In this document: positions 49,097-60,857 of the stretch, one piece after another
How positions within the stretch are numbered: the stretch's first letter is position 1
How the letters are laid out: every line of letters begins with the position of its first letter
Assembly (NCBI GenBank): GCA_964057225.1
Contig: OZ059898.1
Span: 5,580,001 to 5,644,000, forward strand
Source: Auanema rhodensis
Taxonomy: Eukaryota > Nematoda > Chromadorea > Rhabditida > Rhabditidae
Direction of reading: 5' to 3'
DNA: 64,000 nucleotides
Notes under the pieces: model-generated
Database searches by the model: none
The model's input: only the letters and a program-made list of their open reading frames with translations
Told to the model about the DNA's origin: nothing
Made by a program: the position numbers and the translations under genes

Positions 49097-52000
49097 ATGT
49101 CAGAGAATAAGGAAACTTTAATGCCTTCAGCGCCTAAAGATAACAGCATAGTTATAAATAAATTACCAATAGAAGCTTTATCAAAATATTTGCAGGTTAG
49201 CAGAAAAAAATATGTGAAAGAAAGTTTGGATTTAATAAAGGAGAAAAAAGATAGACTTCGTCAAACTATGAAAGCTATCTCAGAAAGCGAACAGGTTTCA
49301 GAATTTAAATTATACTTCTTTTATTTTTATTTACAGCCGGACCTAGAGGTAATGGGTAAACTTCTTCAAGCTTATGACACAATGACTGAGCAAGAAAATC
49401 AGTATCTAGAAGTTTTAAAAAGTATCGTGGTAAGAAGGAAAAAACGGTTATATTTAAAAACATTTCTGAAATAGATAATTCATGAACATGCTGTTGAAGA
49501 TGTTGCGCAAGATCTGGCTGCAGCAAAAGCTGAGCTAGCTGCTCAGCCTAATATAAAGCCTCCTGTAGCAAGTGAAAACCCCGCTAATGAACCAGGTTGA
49601 ATATCTATATAATACTTGATTTAATCAAATTGATATTACAGCTTCTGAAGAAGATATGAAAGAACTTCTTGATACTTTAAAAGAGATTCATGACGTTTCT
49701 AAGCAGGCTGCTTTGGCTGCTCAAATCAATGAACAATTACAGGATAAGTTGAATCTTCATAAAAACAAGGTCAGGATTCTTTTTTCTTCTCCCGCTCGGT
49801 CCCTTGAATGCTAGCAGAAAATTTATTATCTATATCCATCTTTCCGTTTTCTTTCGACTTCATTATATACTCATTCTGCGCAGCTGTTGAAACCTTATGG
49901 ATTCTTGTCTGGTCATCGTATCCTTACAAGCTATTCATGAATATATTGCGTGCAGACTTGGTTTTGTTGTCTTTTCTATTCATCTAGTTAGTTTATTTAT
50001 AATTTTGAGTGGTATAAACTCATCTAACCGATTGAAGAAACACCAATTAGGTAGCTTAATCATATAACTTATGGATATATTAACATATTTATGATATGGC
50101 CGATTAAGATTTTTAAATATAATATAACTGGTTTATATATATCGCCGTACGATCGAATTGAATTTTTTTTCTTAAAAAATAATGATGAACGTGGGGCTGA
50201 AAAGGGGCTGAAACCGTTCTTCAAGGAGATGCATCTAAAATCTCAATGAATAAAAGATTGTATAGACCCATCTGGATATAAGATGATTGGAAATAATCAT
50301 CATATGGTCAAATCCATTTAGAGAATATAACTAATAAATTGAAAAAAACTACGCTGCTCTTTAACAGAAATAAAAAGTAGCTCTCTCAGTTATGACAATA
50401 AAGTTATTTTGAATTATGTCCTGCTGCTTGTCAATTAGTTAATCAACCATATTTTCCTGAAAAAAACTCAAAATCCTTTTTTTGAAAACAGACTTATTTC
50501 AGAAAGCTGCTCTTCAAGAAATTCGCAAAGAGAAAGCTGAGGCGTTACAAAAAAAAGCAAACGAAACACTGACAGCGGTTGAAATGACCAAAATAAAGTG
50601 TAAGCTAACTTTCTCAATAAAATTGATGAAAACTAATATTATTTAAGTGGACAATGAAAAGCAAGCTAAAAAACAAAAAGAAAAGGAATTGGAACGTCTT
50701 CGTAAAACAGCCCTTCAAAAGGGAATTGAATTGGGAGTAGTTGAGGAAAATATGGTAAAATATAATAGAAAACTTCATTTTCAACTATAATGGTTGCTCA
50801 GAAAGACGCAGCCATTAAAGCTATATCTGATTTAACTTCTGATGCTCAACGGATTCCTCCCACTATGGGAGAAACTGAAGAAGAACGAGAAGAGAAGGTA
50901 GTTTTTTATTTATTTTTATTGAATAGAATTTTTGACAAATGATGTGTTGTGAGAGGATTTTCAATTTTACAGATTTATGAGTTTGTTGTGAATGGTTTAC
51001 TTGAGCAACAGATGGCTTATATAAATGAGAATTTTCCATCAGAACCTCAACTTGAAATGTTTAATCACTGTAGATATTGTTAGAAAACTAGAAAACATGC
51101 ACAAACAAGCTATTACATCGATATATCCACATAATTTACATTAACATATAAAATCAAATAAATACTTTTTTTTTCTAATTTTTTGCAAATTTTCAGCCTT
51201 CATTAACAAAAGAAGAACAAATGGAAGAACGCCGAAAGGAGATTCGAGAAAATATTAAAAAAGAACGCGAACGGTACGTTAATTTTTCATCCTCTAGAAT
51301 GCTTCAATGTTTTTTGTCTGAAATATTTTAAAGCATTTCGAAAATATTTTATTATGATATTAAATATCTATGTGTCCCTCAATACATATATGAGAACAAA
51401 GAAAAATCTAAATATAATACAAATTGTACTGAGTTGTGCTTTGCGGTCAGCTGTTCTCCGTAGTCAGACAAGTAAGAAGTGAGGATTAACAACATGGCTA
51501 TGATCTGCTGACCTGCTTTAAACTATAGTTTAAGACTTTGGCACAATACGTCAAATAAGTTAAAGAAGGCAAATTTTGATATATTTGGATAGATATTCTT
51601 AACAATATCTGTACATCTCCATATATCACACAAATCTTTTTGTGAGCAATATATCATATTTTAATGGTTTAATTTTTATAATAAGCTTTTCAATATAATA
51701 TATCGTATTACCTTAATGAAATCGTAACCAATTTCAATATGCAGTTAGAACGAAAACGGATACTTTAGTAAAATCTTCTTCCCGAATTTTCTTTTCATCT
51801 TCAGCTTCAAAGAAATTATTTCGTCCTAACCTGTTCTAATGACCAACTGTTCAGGGTCCGAGTTTTGCACCTTATCGATGTATCAATTTACCTTCTTATG
51901 GATAAACATAAGAGAAACAATAATGATTAATAATCTGCGAAATTGAGAGTAGAAGTTAAAGTAACCTTTGAAACCCTTAATTTTAGAATATCGTACTTGG

Positions 52001-55000
52001 ATATTTTAATCACATTTTATTAAATAACTTCTGCTGTAATTGAAGTCAAGTTTAAGAAGTTCAAAATGAGTTGCATTCTTGAAATTCTTTGTTTTGATAA
52101 CATGTTCAAACATTTTTGATGAAATATTTTTGTTTCGAAAATGAACCAACTTGGTTTCAGTATGAAGAAGATTTTCTAGAAGAGTGATGTTGAAACGAGG
52201 ACACATCATCAACATTAAGAAAAGATGAAGAGTCTAGAGTGAGAAAAAGTATATGACACTATGTATATTTAAGAGAGAGAAAGAAAACGACCGAGTGAGA
52301 AAGCAAGATATTCTGAGTCAAATGAGAAAAAGCTTTCTTGTTTTAAGAATTTATTCGATCAATAGGAAATATTCCTTGTTACAAAAATAATTTCAATTTC
52401 ATTTATGTGTTTTCTTTATCATATCTGTATATTGGCCTGAATTTAAAAATATTTAGAATTTATATTTTAGAAAAGAACTAGTAAACCAACAGATTCGAGA
52501 AAAACTTAAAGCTGTTGAAGCCCGCAAGGATCGTATTAGGCAATTAAGAGAAATGCTTGAAATTAGTCGTTAGTTATTTTTAGAATTTTAGTTTTTCTAT
52601 TTTCATTGTAGTTTTTGAAAAAAAACAATTAATTCTCGTGTAAAACAATAATTTTACAGACAAACATGCGCTTGCAGAACAAGCTGAGCAAGATGCTCAA
52701 CAGCAAGCACAGGAACATGCTGAGCAACAAAATGAGAAACCCGCAGAGGAACAGGTTAAGCAACAAGCTGAAAAGAAGACATCGAATGATTTGGAGAAGG
52801 ATGATCATAAAGAAGAAGAATTGCATTCACTTGACCGTCAAATATCATCTGACATTCATGATGATATGACAGAAGAAGAACTTCGAGAATATGAACGAAC
52901 AGAGAAAGAATTGAGTGAAACAATACGAAACGCCACCTTCAATCTTCAGTAAGAACTTTTTTTCTTTAAAATTCCTTGGCAAAAATATTGGGTGTGATGA
53001 ACAAAAAAAAACTATTTATAAGAAACATTGTTCATTTGTTTTTTACTTCATTCTTCATTAATTTTATTGATGAAGGCTCAAAAAATAGTAAAACAGTTGC
53101 TTCTTAGTTTTTTTTCAACCAGTTTTCATTTCATGATTAGTAACCTTGCTCAATAACTTTGTATCTAAATCTAAATTATTCTATAAAACTAATTATAAAA
53201 ATATGAGACACTGGGATGATTTAAGAATGTAAGTTGCTTTTGTTGTTTTAATTATGCATATTAACTATATCATTTTAATTTTTGTGATTCATCAGTGCAA
53301 CTGTTCTTTATTTAATATCCATTTTCTTGAAAAGAACACATACACGTGAAATATCTTGGTTAATTATTCTTTTGTTACTTTATAGTTCAGTTGTAAAAGA
53401 AGCAGCCAATTTAATTATACTAATATCGTATTATATAATATTAAATTTCATTTTGTTTCAGGAACTTAACATTAATGCGAATGCGTTTGGAAGATATGCA
53501 AGCTCGGGGTGAAAGTATTTCTGAAGAAGATGCTCAGCTCATAGATCGCTTAGATAATCATGGTGGAAATGAACAATCTTCCGAAGCCATTGAAGACCAG
53601 GCGCCTCCAGTTCCTACATCGTCACCTCCATCAGCATCCTTAGAGAAGGAGGTTTGTAGAAGTATAACACGTTTCTAAGCTTGATTATTGTGTGTCTAGT
53701 TTCTATTTTCTATTTCTATGTGGAGCATGTATGAGTTTGTTTATGTCTTCAAGATTTTTAAGAAAATATACTTTGTTTTTTAAACAAAAACAGTTTTTTT
53801 TTGTTTCAAGCATTATAGATTTTTTTTAAATTCGAATACTATTTAGTGCATGTTCATTAATGATGTGATGATTGCTGTGATTATTAATATTAAGTAATAT
53901 GTTATATACCTATTTTTCAATATTTTCTAACAATATCTTACATATAATTCGATAATAATCTGATATACGGGCTTGTATATTGAATTCATTTATATTTTTC
54001 TTGAATATACGAATGTCTTTTCATATTCAGAAGTTATTGCATGAGTAAAATGGTGTCTCCCAGTTGTAAGCAAATTTGAAATTTTTTTGAAGATTTTCAA
54101 TTAGGTGTGGTGAAACAAATATGTTTGATTATGAGGAATATATAAAAGGCTGAAAGGAGAGAATGAAAGACAGAAGAGATAAAATGATGAAAAGAGACAT
54201 CAGGAGAGTATACAACGAGAGTTAGAGAGAATCAAGGAGTAGTGTGATGGAAAATGAGAAAATAGAAAGGAAAGAACGAGCATATAAGAGATTCTACTTA
54301 GCATTAACATATAATAACCATTTATACCACCTGTTGGTTAATGTTTAGAGATAGTGAAGTCAGCCGAAGTATTATTAATAATTGTGGTTGCCTTAGCTTT
54401 ATGGATGCAAAGATCATCTCGAAATATGGCTTAGACACTAGTTGTCATGGTGATAATCAGCTGGCGTACATTCATGTAAGTAAAGAGAAGAGAAATGAAA
54501 GAAATGCGTAAGAAATACTATCAGCTGAATTTATAAGCTATAGTAGCTATATGAGAATTAAGAATTAAAAAAGATTATTTTAATCCATGCTTATAACTTT
54601 TTCGATAAAATTATTTCAATAATTACTTCGGAAATAGACTAGTTTCTTCCTTTTAGTTAGAAATGATTAAAAACTCATTATATATAACTTTTAACTATTT
54701 AAGTAACACAATTAGAAAATATACCTAAATTACTCTTAAAAATCTATTGTGATATCAGGTTGAAGATTCCTGAGATTCCTGCAAGTTTCAACGATTGCAT
54801 AATCGCTTGTATTAAAAATATCATTGAAAGAGTTTGTATTTCTTTGCTGTTTTACTATTAACTCTCTCATTCTTTCCCTCATTTTGCCTTCCAATTTTCA
54901 TCTCTCAATATCTTTTCATTTATAATTGTGTATCTCTTTTAGTCATGAAATGACTCGCTTATTTCCATATAGAGTAATTGTAGTCATCGTTCGCAGAGAA

Positions 55001-56353
55001 AACAAGAAAAAATTCACAAATAAAAGCGATCTAATTAAAATTCTAACCAGCGGAATGTGTTTAGATTATGGTTGCTATTTTGAGACTTCATTCCTTATAC
55101 CAAGTTTTATTTCATAGAAAATAATGATAACATACATATATGAGGAAATGTATTTTTCAAAATCAAAATGATCCGCATTAACTATGATACAAGATCAGAA
55201 ATGCGGCTTCTATATTTCAAATACAAGAAAGTTGAAGAAACGAAAAAATATTAGTGTGTTAGTGAGAAGAAGTCAATTTGGAAGAAAAAAATGTAGGAGC
55301 GCTTACTAAAATCTCCTCTTCTCCAGTTTTCTCAACTTAGATATCTATAAATAGAGAAGCACATAAGCTTGCTTCGGCTTACATGCTATCAACAGCATTC
55401 AATATGAATGAAGTAAGCGATCATGTCGATCATCAACTTTATAAAACGAAAATACATTCTTTAATGCTTAATAATGAAGCCTTTTACTAATATTTATAAT
55501 TAAAATGTAATTTCATCATAAATATGAGTGAATCGGAAACAAATGCACAACATCTGGCTACGTGCGTGAAGTCGAAGAAGATGGAAAAACGAAACGAGCC
55601 TGCTTTTACTCATTGATGAGTGGTAGAGGAGGAAGAACCCAGTACAGATGTGCCTGAATTGAATTGAACTTGCAATTGTCCCTCCATCTTGCCTTTGATT
55701 AGTTTCATTGTGAGCTTTCAACTAATTTTCATTGTGAAGATTAAAATTGTAATCGTTTTTTCAAGTCCTATCTAATGTGAATGTCCAAAATTGTCTATTT
55801 TCTTAAACAAAAATAACAATACTACTAGGATATAAAGTTCAATTATAAAGATTTATGAATTACAGATCGAGGATGTCGTCCGTGAACAGTTTACATCAGT
55901 ATTCAAAAAACCAGCTACAAGTGCTAGATCTAATGTAGCCTGTTGTTCCTGCCATGAAAATTATAATTTTTCAACAACAGCGACAAGACTGAATCGCATG
56001 GAACATTTATTTCGTCAACAAATGGATGATGTACGCCATATCAAGGAAATGGTAACTTTCTTACGTTCTTTTTCCTATAAATATTCTGAAAATATCTGAG
56101 TCGAAGAGTCTCTGTTTCTGTATGTTGAGGAAGCTCGGTTGTGTATGTATTGCTGAGATAAGAAGCAAATGGAATTTTCTATCTTTTTTAGCTCATCCAA
56201 CACGATGAAGGAGACTTCCATGTCTTCTGGTCACCTCTTCACTCACTCTGCTATTACATTAGGGCAACGGAAATGACAATTCCGACATCTGCACAAGCTG
56301 TCGGATTCCGTTTACTCAGCCATCCAATATTTTCTTTGATGCTGCTACATTAA
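49097..56353 (+). CDS. PCM1-like coiled-coil protein
   Basis: Long coiled-coil protein tentatively related to PCM1, the scaffold of centriolar satellites. Exons: 49097-49294, 49337-49431 and 49477-49600 (approximately), then others to 50897, 51197-51273, 52471-52574, 52661-52949, 53462-53651, 55866-56051 and a terminal exon 56192-56353. The early part runs in the same order as human PCM1: a helix ending in TEQENQYLEVLKSIV (PCM1 has an LKEQEKSYMKFLKKIL-type block), then EEDMKELLDTLKEIHDVSKQ, and later REKLKAVEARKDRIRQLREML (PCM1 has KLNEVRKRLNELRELV-type sequence). A Gln/Glu-rich charged segment lies at 52.66-52.95 kb, and a CCSCHENYNF segment near 55.95 kb. The last exon continues ...IKEM with LIQHDEGDFHVFW and stops at 56353, with AATAAA at about 56477. 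Alternatively, exons beyond 56.9 kb are its 3' part. Introns reach 2.2 kb, unlike upstream genes. Confidence 0.6.
49771..50500 (+). other. Long intron of the PCM1-like gene
   Basis: About 730 bp between the exon ending LNLHKNK and the one starting KAALQEIRKEK. AT-rich; no gene seen inside. Confidence 0.6.
50973..51083 (+). CDS. Candidate alternative terminal exon of the PCM1-like gene
   Basis: Acceptor TTTTACAG at 50972; opens in phase 0 after the exon ending EEREEK. It reads IYEFVVNGLLEQQMAYINEN and on to a TAG at 51081-51083, and an AATAAA lies at 51157-51162. No GT donor in the right phase lets it join the next exon (PSLTKEEQ), whereas skipping it keeps phase 0. This fits an alternative 3' end giving a short isoform of about 310 residues. 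Confidence 0.45.
   Translation: MYEFVVNGLLEQQMAYINENFPSEPQLEMFNHCRYC
51274..52470 (+). other. 1.2-kb intron of the PCM1-like gene
   Basis: Joins ...IKKERER to KELVNQQIRE. No conserved coding sequence seen inside it; open frames on the minus strand near 52006-52215 look random. Confidence 0.6.
53652..55865 (+). other. 2.2-kb intron of the PCM1-like gene
   Basis: Between exons SASLEKE and IEDVVREQF. It contains a purine-rich stretch (54140-54300) and an exon-like segment with strong splice sites (54349-54475). Nothing else recognised. Confidence 0.55.
54349..54475 (+). other. Exon-like segment with strong splice sites
   Basis: It is bounded by AATGTTTAG and GTAAGTAAAG, matching consensus at both ends. 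One frame is open throughout (DSEVSRSIINNCGCLSF and on to QLAYIH). Its 127-nt length is not a multiple of three, while the flanking exons are both phase 0, so inclusion would shift the frame. It is a candidate cassette or poison exon. Confidence 0.4.
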
Positions 56354-56917
56354 TTGGGAAAATTTGAGATTTTCTTTGGTTTCGTAAGAGTTGAGACACT
56401 AGCCTATATCATGGCATGCTAGGCATTTCGTCTATTGTTGCAAAACTTTTCGTCTCTCCGTTAGCTTTTATTCGGAAATAAAACAATATTTTTGGTAAAA
56501 AATGTGGAAGAATTTGACGAAAAGGAGAAGTTTTCGAAAAGACTCTTCAAAACATTAGCATATGCTTGAGCATGTAGATCATAGCATCAATGTTTATAAA
56601 AACATTTTATAAACATAATTCCACTTTTCATTTGGGCTTTTAGCAAAAAAATCAAAAAAAAAAGATCGATAGTTTGAAGAACCTGAGGAAGGGTTGATCT
56701 TTATATTATATATTATATTAAGTCTTTTATTATTTTCTCAATCCACTTTATGCATTTTTATACTATTATTCCTTTTTTTTCTACTTTTTTTCTGCAAATC
56801 TTAATTAACAAAAAAAACTTTATTACTCTATGCAACTGGCCGCCAGATGTTTCTTATTGCTTTTCAACTTCTTACTCATCTAATGTTCTTTTATGAATAT
56901 ACCGTCGAAATCTTCTG
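56354..56917. other. Possible 3' UTR and intergenic region
   Basis: AATAAA at about 56477 could end the PCM1-like transcript. An 11-bp inverted repeat lies at 56837-56847 and 56921-56931, the second arm just inside the next open frame. No other gene seen. Confidence 0.45.
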
Positions 56918-59900
56918 ATGTCTGGCGGCCAACTCAACTATGATTCTTTTGATAATACCGACGAAGAACCATACCCCCTGCTCTGCGTTCAACTCACTTC
57001 ATTATTTTTCGGTGCTCTCTGTTCGTCCAATGCGCACGAGGCTTTTGTAACCAGCACATTAATTCCGTTTTTTCAACAGATATTTGCAATCAAATCTTAC
57101 TCAGTTTAAACAAGAAACTGCCTTAATTTCCATAGGTGACAGATGGATTAACTTTAGGAGATCTGATATATCGATTAGAGGGCGGGGCCATAAGGTGGGT
57201 GGAGAAGCTGAGCTGTGAGCTGAAGTAGGCGGGACGAGGGGCACATCAGCAGCAGCAGCAGCAGCAGTCGTTCTGCCAAGTCTCTGGTCGTCATCAGTGG
57301 TGTCCACTTCATCAGTACACTCATTTATTTACACTTCTACGTACTACTACTGCCCATCTTCGTTCTTGTCATCCATATTTTCCCAATTCCAATCACAGTC
57401 TTATCCATCCTTCCCAAAATCTATATAGCAATAGCTAGTACATAGACATCAGATTTTGAATAATTCAACCTTATGGCGAGGACCATGATGTATTCAAGTC
57501 AGCCATTTCAATCAAACCCCATGTTTGGATTTAAACCTGTTCACATACTCAAAAGATATTTCTAAGTAGTTTTGCCACTTGGAACTTCGGCAGTAGCTTT
57601 GATGACGTATGCTAAGTTTCAAAGTCGATTCATAAGTGGATATAGAAGGGACGGCTGTCTCGTCCAGCTTATTCATAAGACATTCGAGTTGCTACTGCAT
57701 TTGATATAAGCTTCTGAAAATAGTCGTTGTGTGTATGTGTCTCTGATGCCTTCAGGCGGTTTAGTGTGGTCATGACGAGCGGTCATGCCTCGAGGCTGGT
57801 GGAGTCGGCAGCACGAGTGTGCTCTCTGTGCAAGAGCCTTTTCAGTCTTTTTCCCGGAAATCAATGTGCTGTCTGCCCGGCTGAATTGCCTCCATTGACA
57901 GCACGACAACGAACTGGCAGGCAACCGGACATCTTACATAAACGACAAAACAATAGCATCATCATATATCCTGTGAAAATGTTCAGCTAATCTCAAGTAA
58001 CATAGACGATGTTTTGATTGTCAAATTAGCACAACAAACTCACCATTATTAAAGATTAAATAGATAATTAGCTATAAGTTATCCGTTAACTATATGCATA
58101 TTGTATATAGTATATCTATTTAAATAGAAGCATTTTATCAATGTACAGCACATTCCCTGTTTCTTTTTAGTCATCTGTTCAGGACCTTTTCACTACTAGT
58201 TACAACCATGTTCATTCTATTTCATCGTCATGTCTCTCTGCTCGTAATAATGTCGCAACCATGCTGGTTGCTCTGTTTCGTTCTGGGCATTTGACACAAC
58301 CAACAGACGTGCCTATGTCTAAATCTATATCGATAATATATTGCTTAGAAAAAACATTGTAAAGGTGTTTGATACAACATCAAATGTATTGTTTCTATTG
58401 GTATTCCATAGCTATATTTATAGTTATAAAAAGACAAAACAATCTAAAAGAATTGATGTATTCCCAAAAGTAGAAAGATACCTTTTCAATTATCTATTAA
58501 TCACACCATCATCATAAATTCTAGCTTATAATGTCATTGAGAACGTGTTTATGGACGTTTGTGATGTGAGAACTTCATACGTTTTGAAAGCTTATCCATA
58601 TTTCTATATTCAAAATCCTATATACGTTTCTGTTTGTAAAAATTGTGAACTAGTGTTCTCTAATAACATGACTACCTATCGCAATACTACATCAGATTCG
58701 TTTTTTCATTTGCTCCTGTTTCAATTCAGTTCTTCAACCCCCTTGTCTTCTATCTTTGATCAGCATACAAGACATACCGAGTCAGGCTACAGATAATAAA
58801 TATGATATAAACCATATTGAATGTTCCCTTAACTATTCAACTTCAAATTATCTAGATATGTCCCACTGCTTCTAATCTATCCATTACTAAATCGGCTTTA
58901 CTTCGTGCTTCATCCAGCTTGCTTGGCTCTCTGGCTGATGTGCTGAGCCAGATGGCAGTTGGGCAGCATACAGCTGCTCGCGAATTAGACAGCCTTTTGA
59001 ATCAACTTTATCAGGCTGATTATACTGTATCTAACAACTCATTACATCATCAGGTACGTTAATTAAAATATGTGTTGTGTCTTCACTCATTTGAAATTTG
59101 TTTTCTCATAACTTTTGTTTTTACTATTACTTTTAATATAAAGTATATATCTAAATGAATAAACATCTAGATATACATTTCAGAGATCTTTGTAGATATA
59201 ACATATTTTCATTTATTATATTTTCATTTTTTTTTAAATTTCAAATAAAAAAATAGAAATTAATAAACTTTTTTCTTTTTCATTCTGTCGTGTCTGTGTC
59301 TGTTAGTTTGCTTTTTGTGTATGTCAGTGTGATATTTCTTAATTTTTCTAATTTTTTAAAAATTTTTTTCCTTGCAAAAATTTTTTTTATAAATTTTCAC
59401 TTCGTAAGTACAGCGCCTCGCCAGTTAAGTGAATGCTTTGCCACAGTCTTAGAAGTAGTAAGCTGGGCTTAGGTTCGCTTAGGCTGGAGAGAGTGGCATT
59501 ACCGTATTCACACACGGCTTCTCTGATGATCAGAGATTTAATTTAAATTATTTCAAATAGATAAAAGCAATGAGTTATAAACTATCAAAAGTTATTAAAT
59601 AAACTAAACCGGGAAATAAAGCCATTATTTATTATCGAATATTTCATTACCAGTACTTCTTTATTTCCATATTCATGCTTAACTATTTTTTATAGTTCAG
59701 ATTTCATTGTATGTATATAAGTATTGGGATATATATGAAATTTTACGAATTTTTCTGCTTCTGCCTTCATTTTAACCTCTTTTTCATTTTGCTCTCCATC
59801 TGCTTATTTTGGGGCGGGCATCGATTGCTTTCCTGACCACCACGGAGCTACACATGATACCAGGCAGTGTCTCCAGTTGAGGAGCAGCGCGTAATTCAGT

Positions 59901-60791
59901 TTTTAATTTCCTCTTAGGCTGTTTGTGGGTTTTATTGACGAAAGAGCCAGGCGCTTCATCGTCTTCACTAGACGTTATCGCCAACTTAAAAGTTTTATTT
60001 ATTTATATATTACATATATGTATAAGAAATGTATTATACAAAATATATATGTGTAAATATAATAAGGTTGGAGAAAAAAAAGAAGATATAATCTATTTAT
60101 ATTAATTAATATAATTAATATATTATTTGATTAATACTTCTCTTTCTTTATTTATTCTTTTTCAAGTTTTTTTTTGAAAAAATACTCATAATAATCATTC
60201 ATAGTTTATTATAAAAATAAAACATCTTGATAAGTGAAGAGATTTTAAAATATAAATATTTTAAAATTAGTTGAAATACTAAAGCAACCGATCTTTGTTT
60301 TCAATTTATTTGAAATGAAAAAAAAAAGAAGAATAGTGCCGTTTCCTCTACAAAATATTTCAGTTAAAATGAAATGTCCATGTATAGGACATTTAATGAT
60401 TATTCCATATGAAGTTCAAATCTTTTTGAATCAGAAACTAGGGGATTACAACAAAGTTTAATAATGTTTTCATGGTTATACAGATTTTTATGAAAATAAG
60501 GTGTTTCACTGCCCGCTGTTGACCCTTCAAAGTAACCATAAATTTAATTTTAGAAAAAGTAAAAACAGGACTTTCAACATTTTTCTATCTAAGTTTAAAT
60601 TTTTGTGTCTTAAGGTTTCAATGCTTCAAAACGTATATAAGAATGTTCACTATATTGTTTTAAAAGGAAGAAAAATAATTTAATTTGTGAACTACAGAGG
60701 AAAGGCAATTATGGATTCTGAAAGTTGGCATGTCAGAATTCTCGTTCTATATTCATCTGTATAGCACATACACATACATACATATGTACAT

Positions 60792-60857
<66 letters not shown>

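Noticed and set aside
52629-52826. Leu/Phe-rich minus-strand open frame that looks like a membrane protein
   Set aside because: Mirror of the Gln/Glu/Lys-rich exon of the PCM1-like gene on the plus strand.
54926-55117. 63-codon open frame in the 2.2-kb intron
   Set aside because: No splice signals around it and no coding signature.
55500-55721. 73-codon minus-strand open frame in the 2.2-kb intron
   Set aside because: No splice signals or family motif; probably chance.
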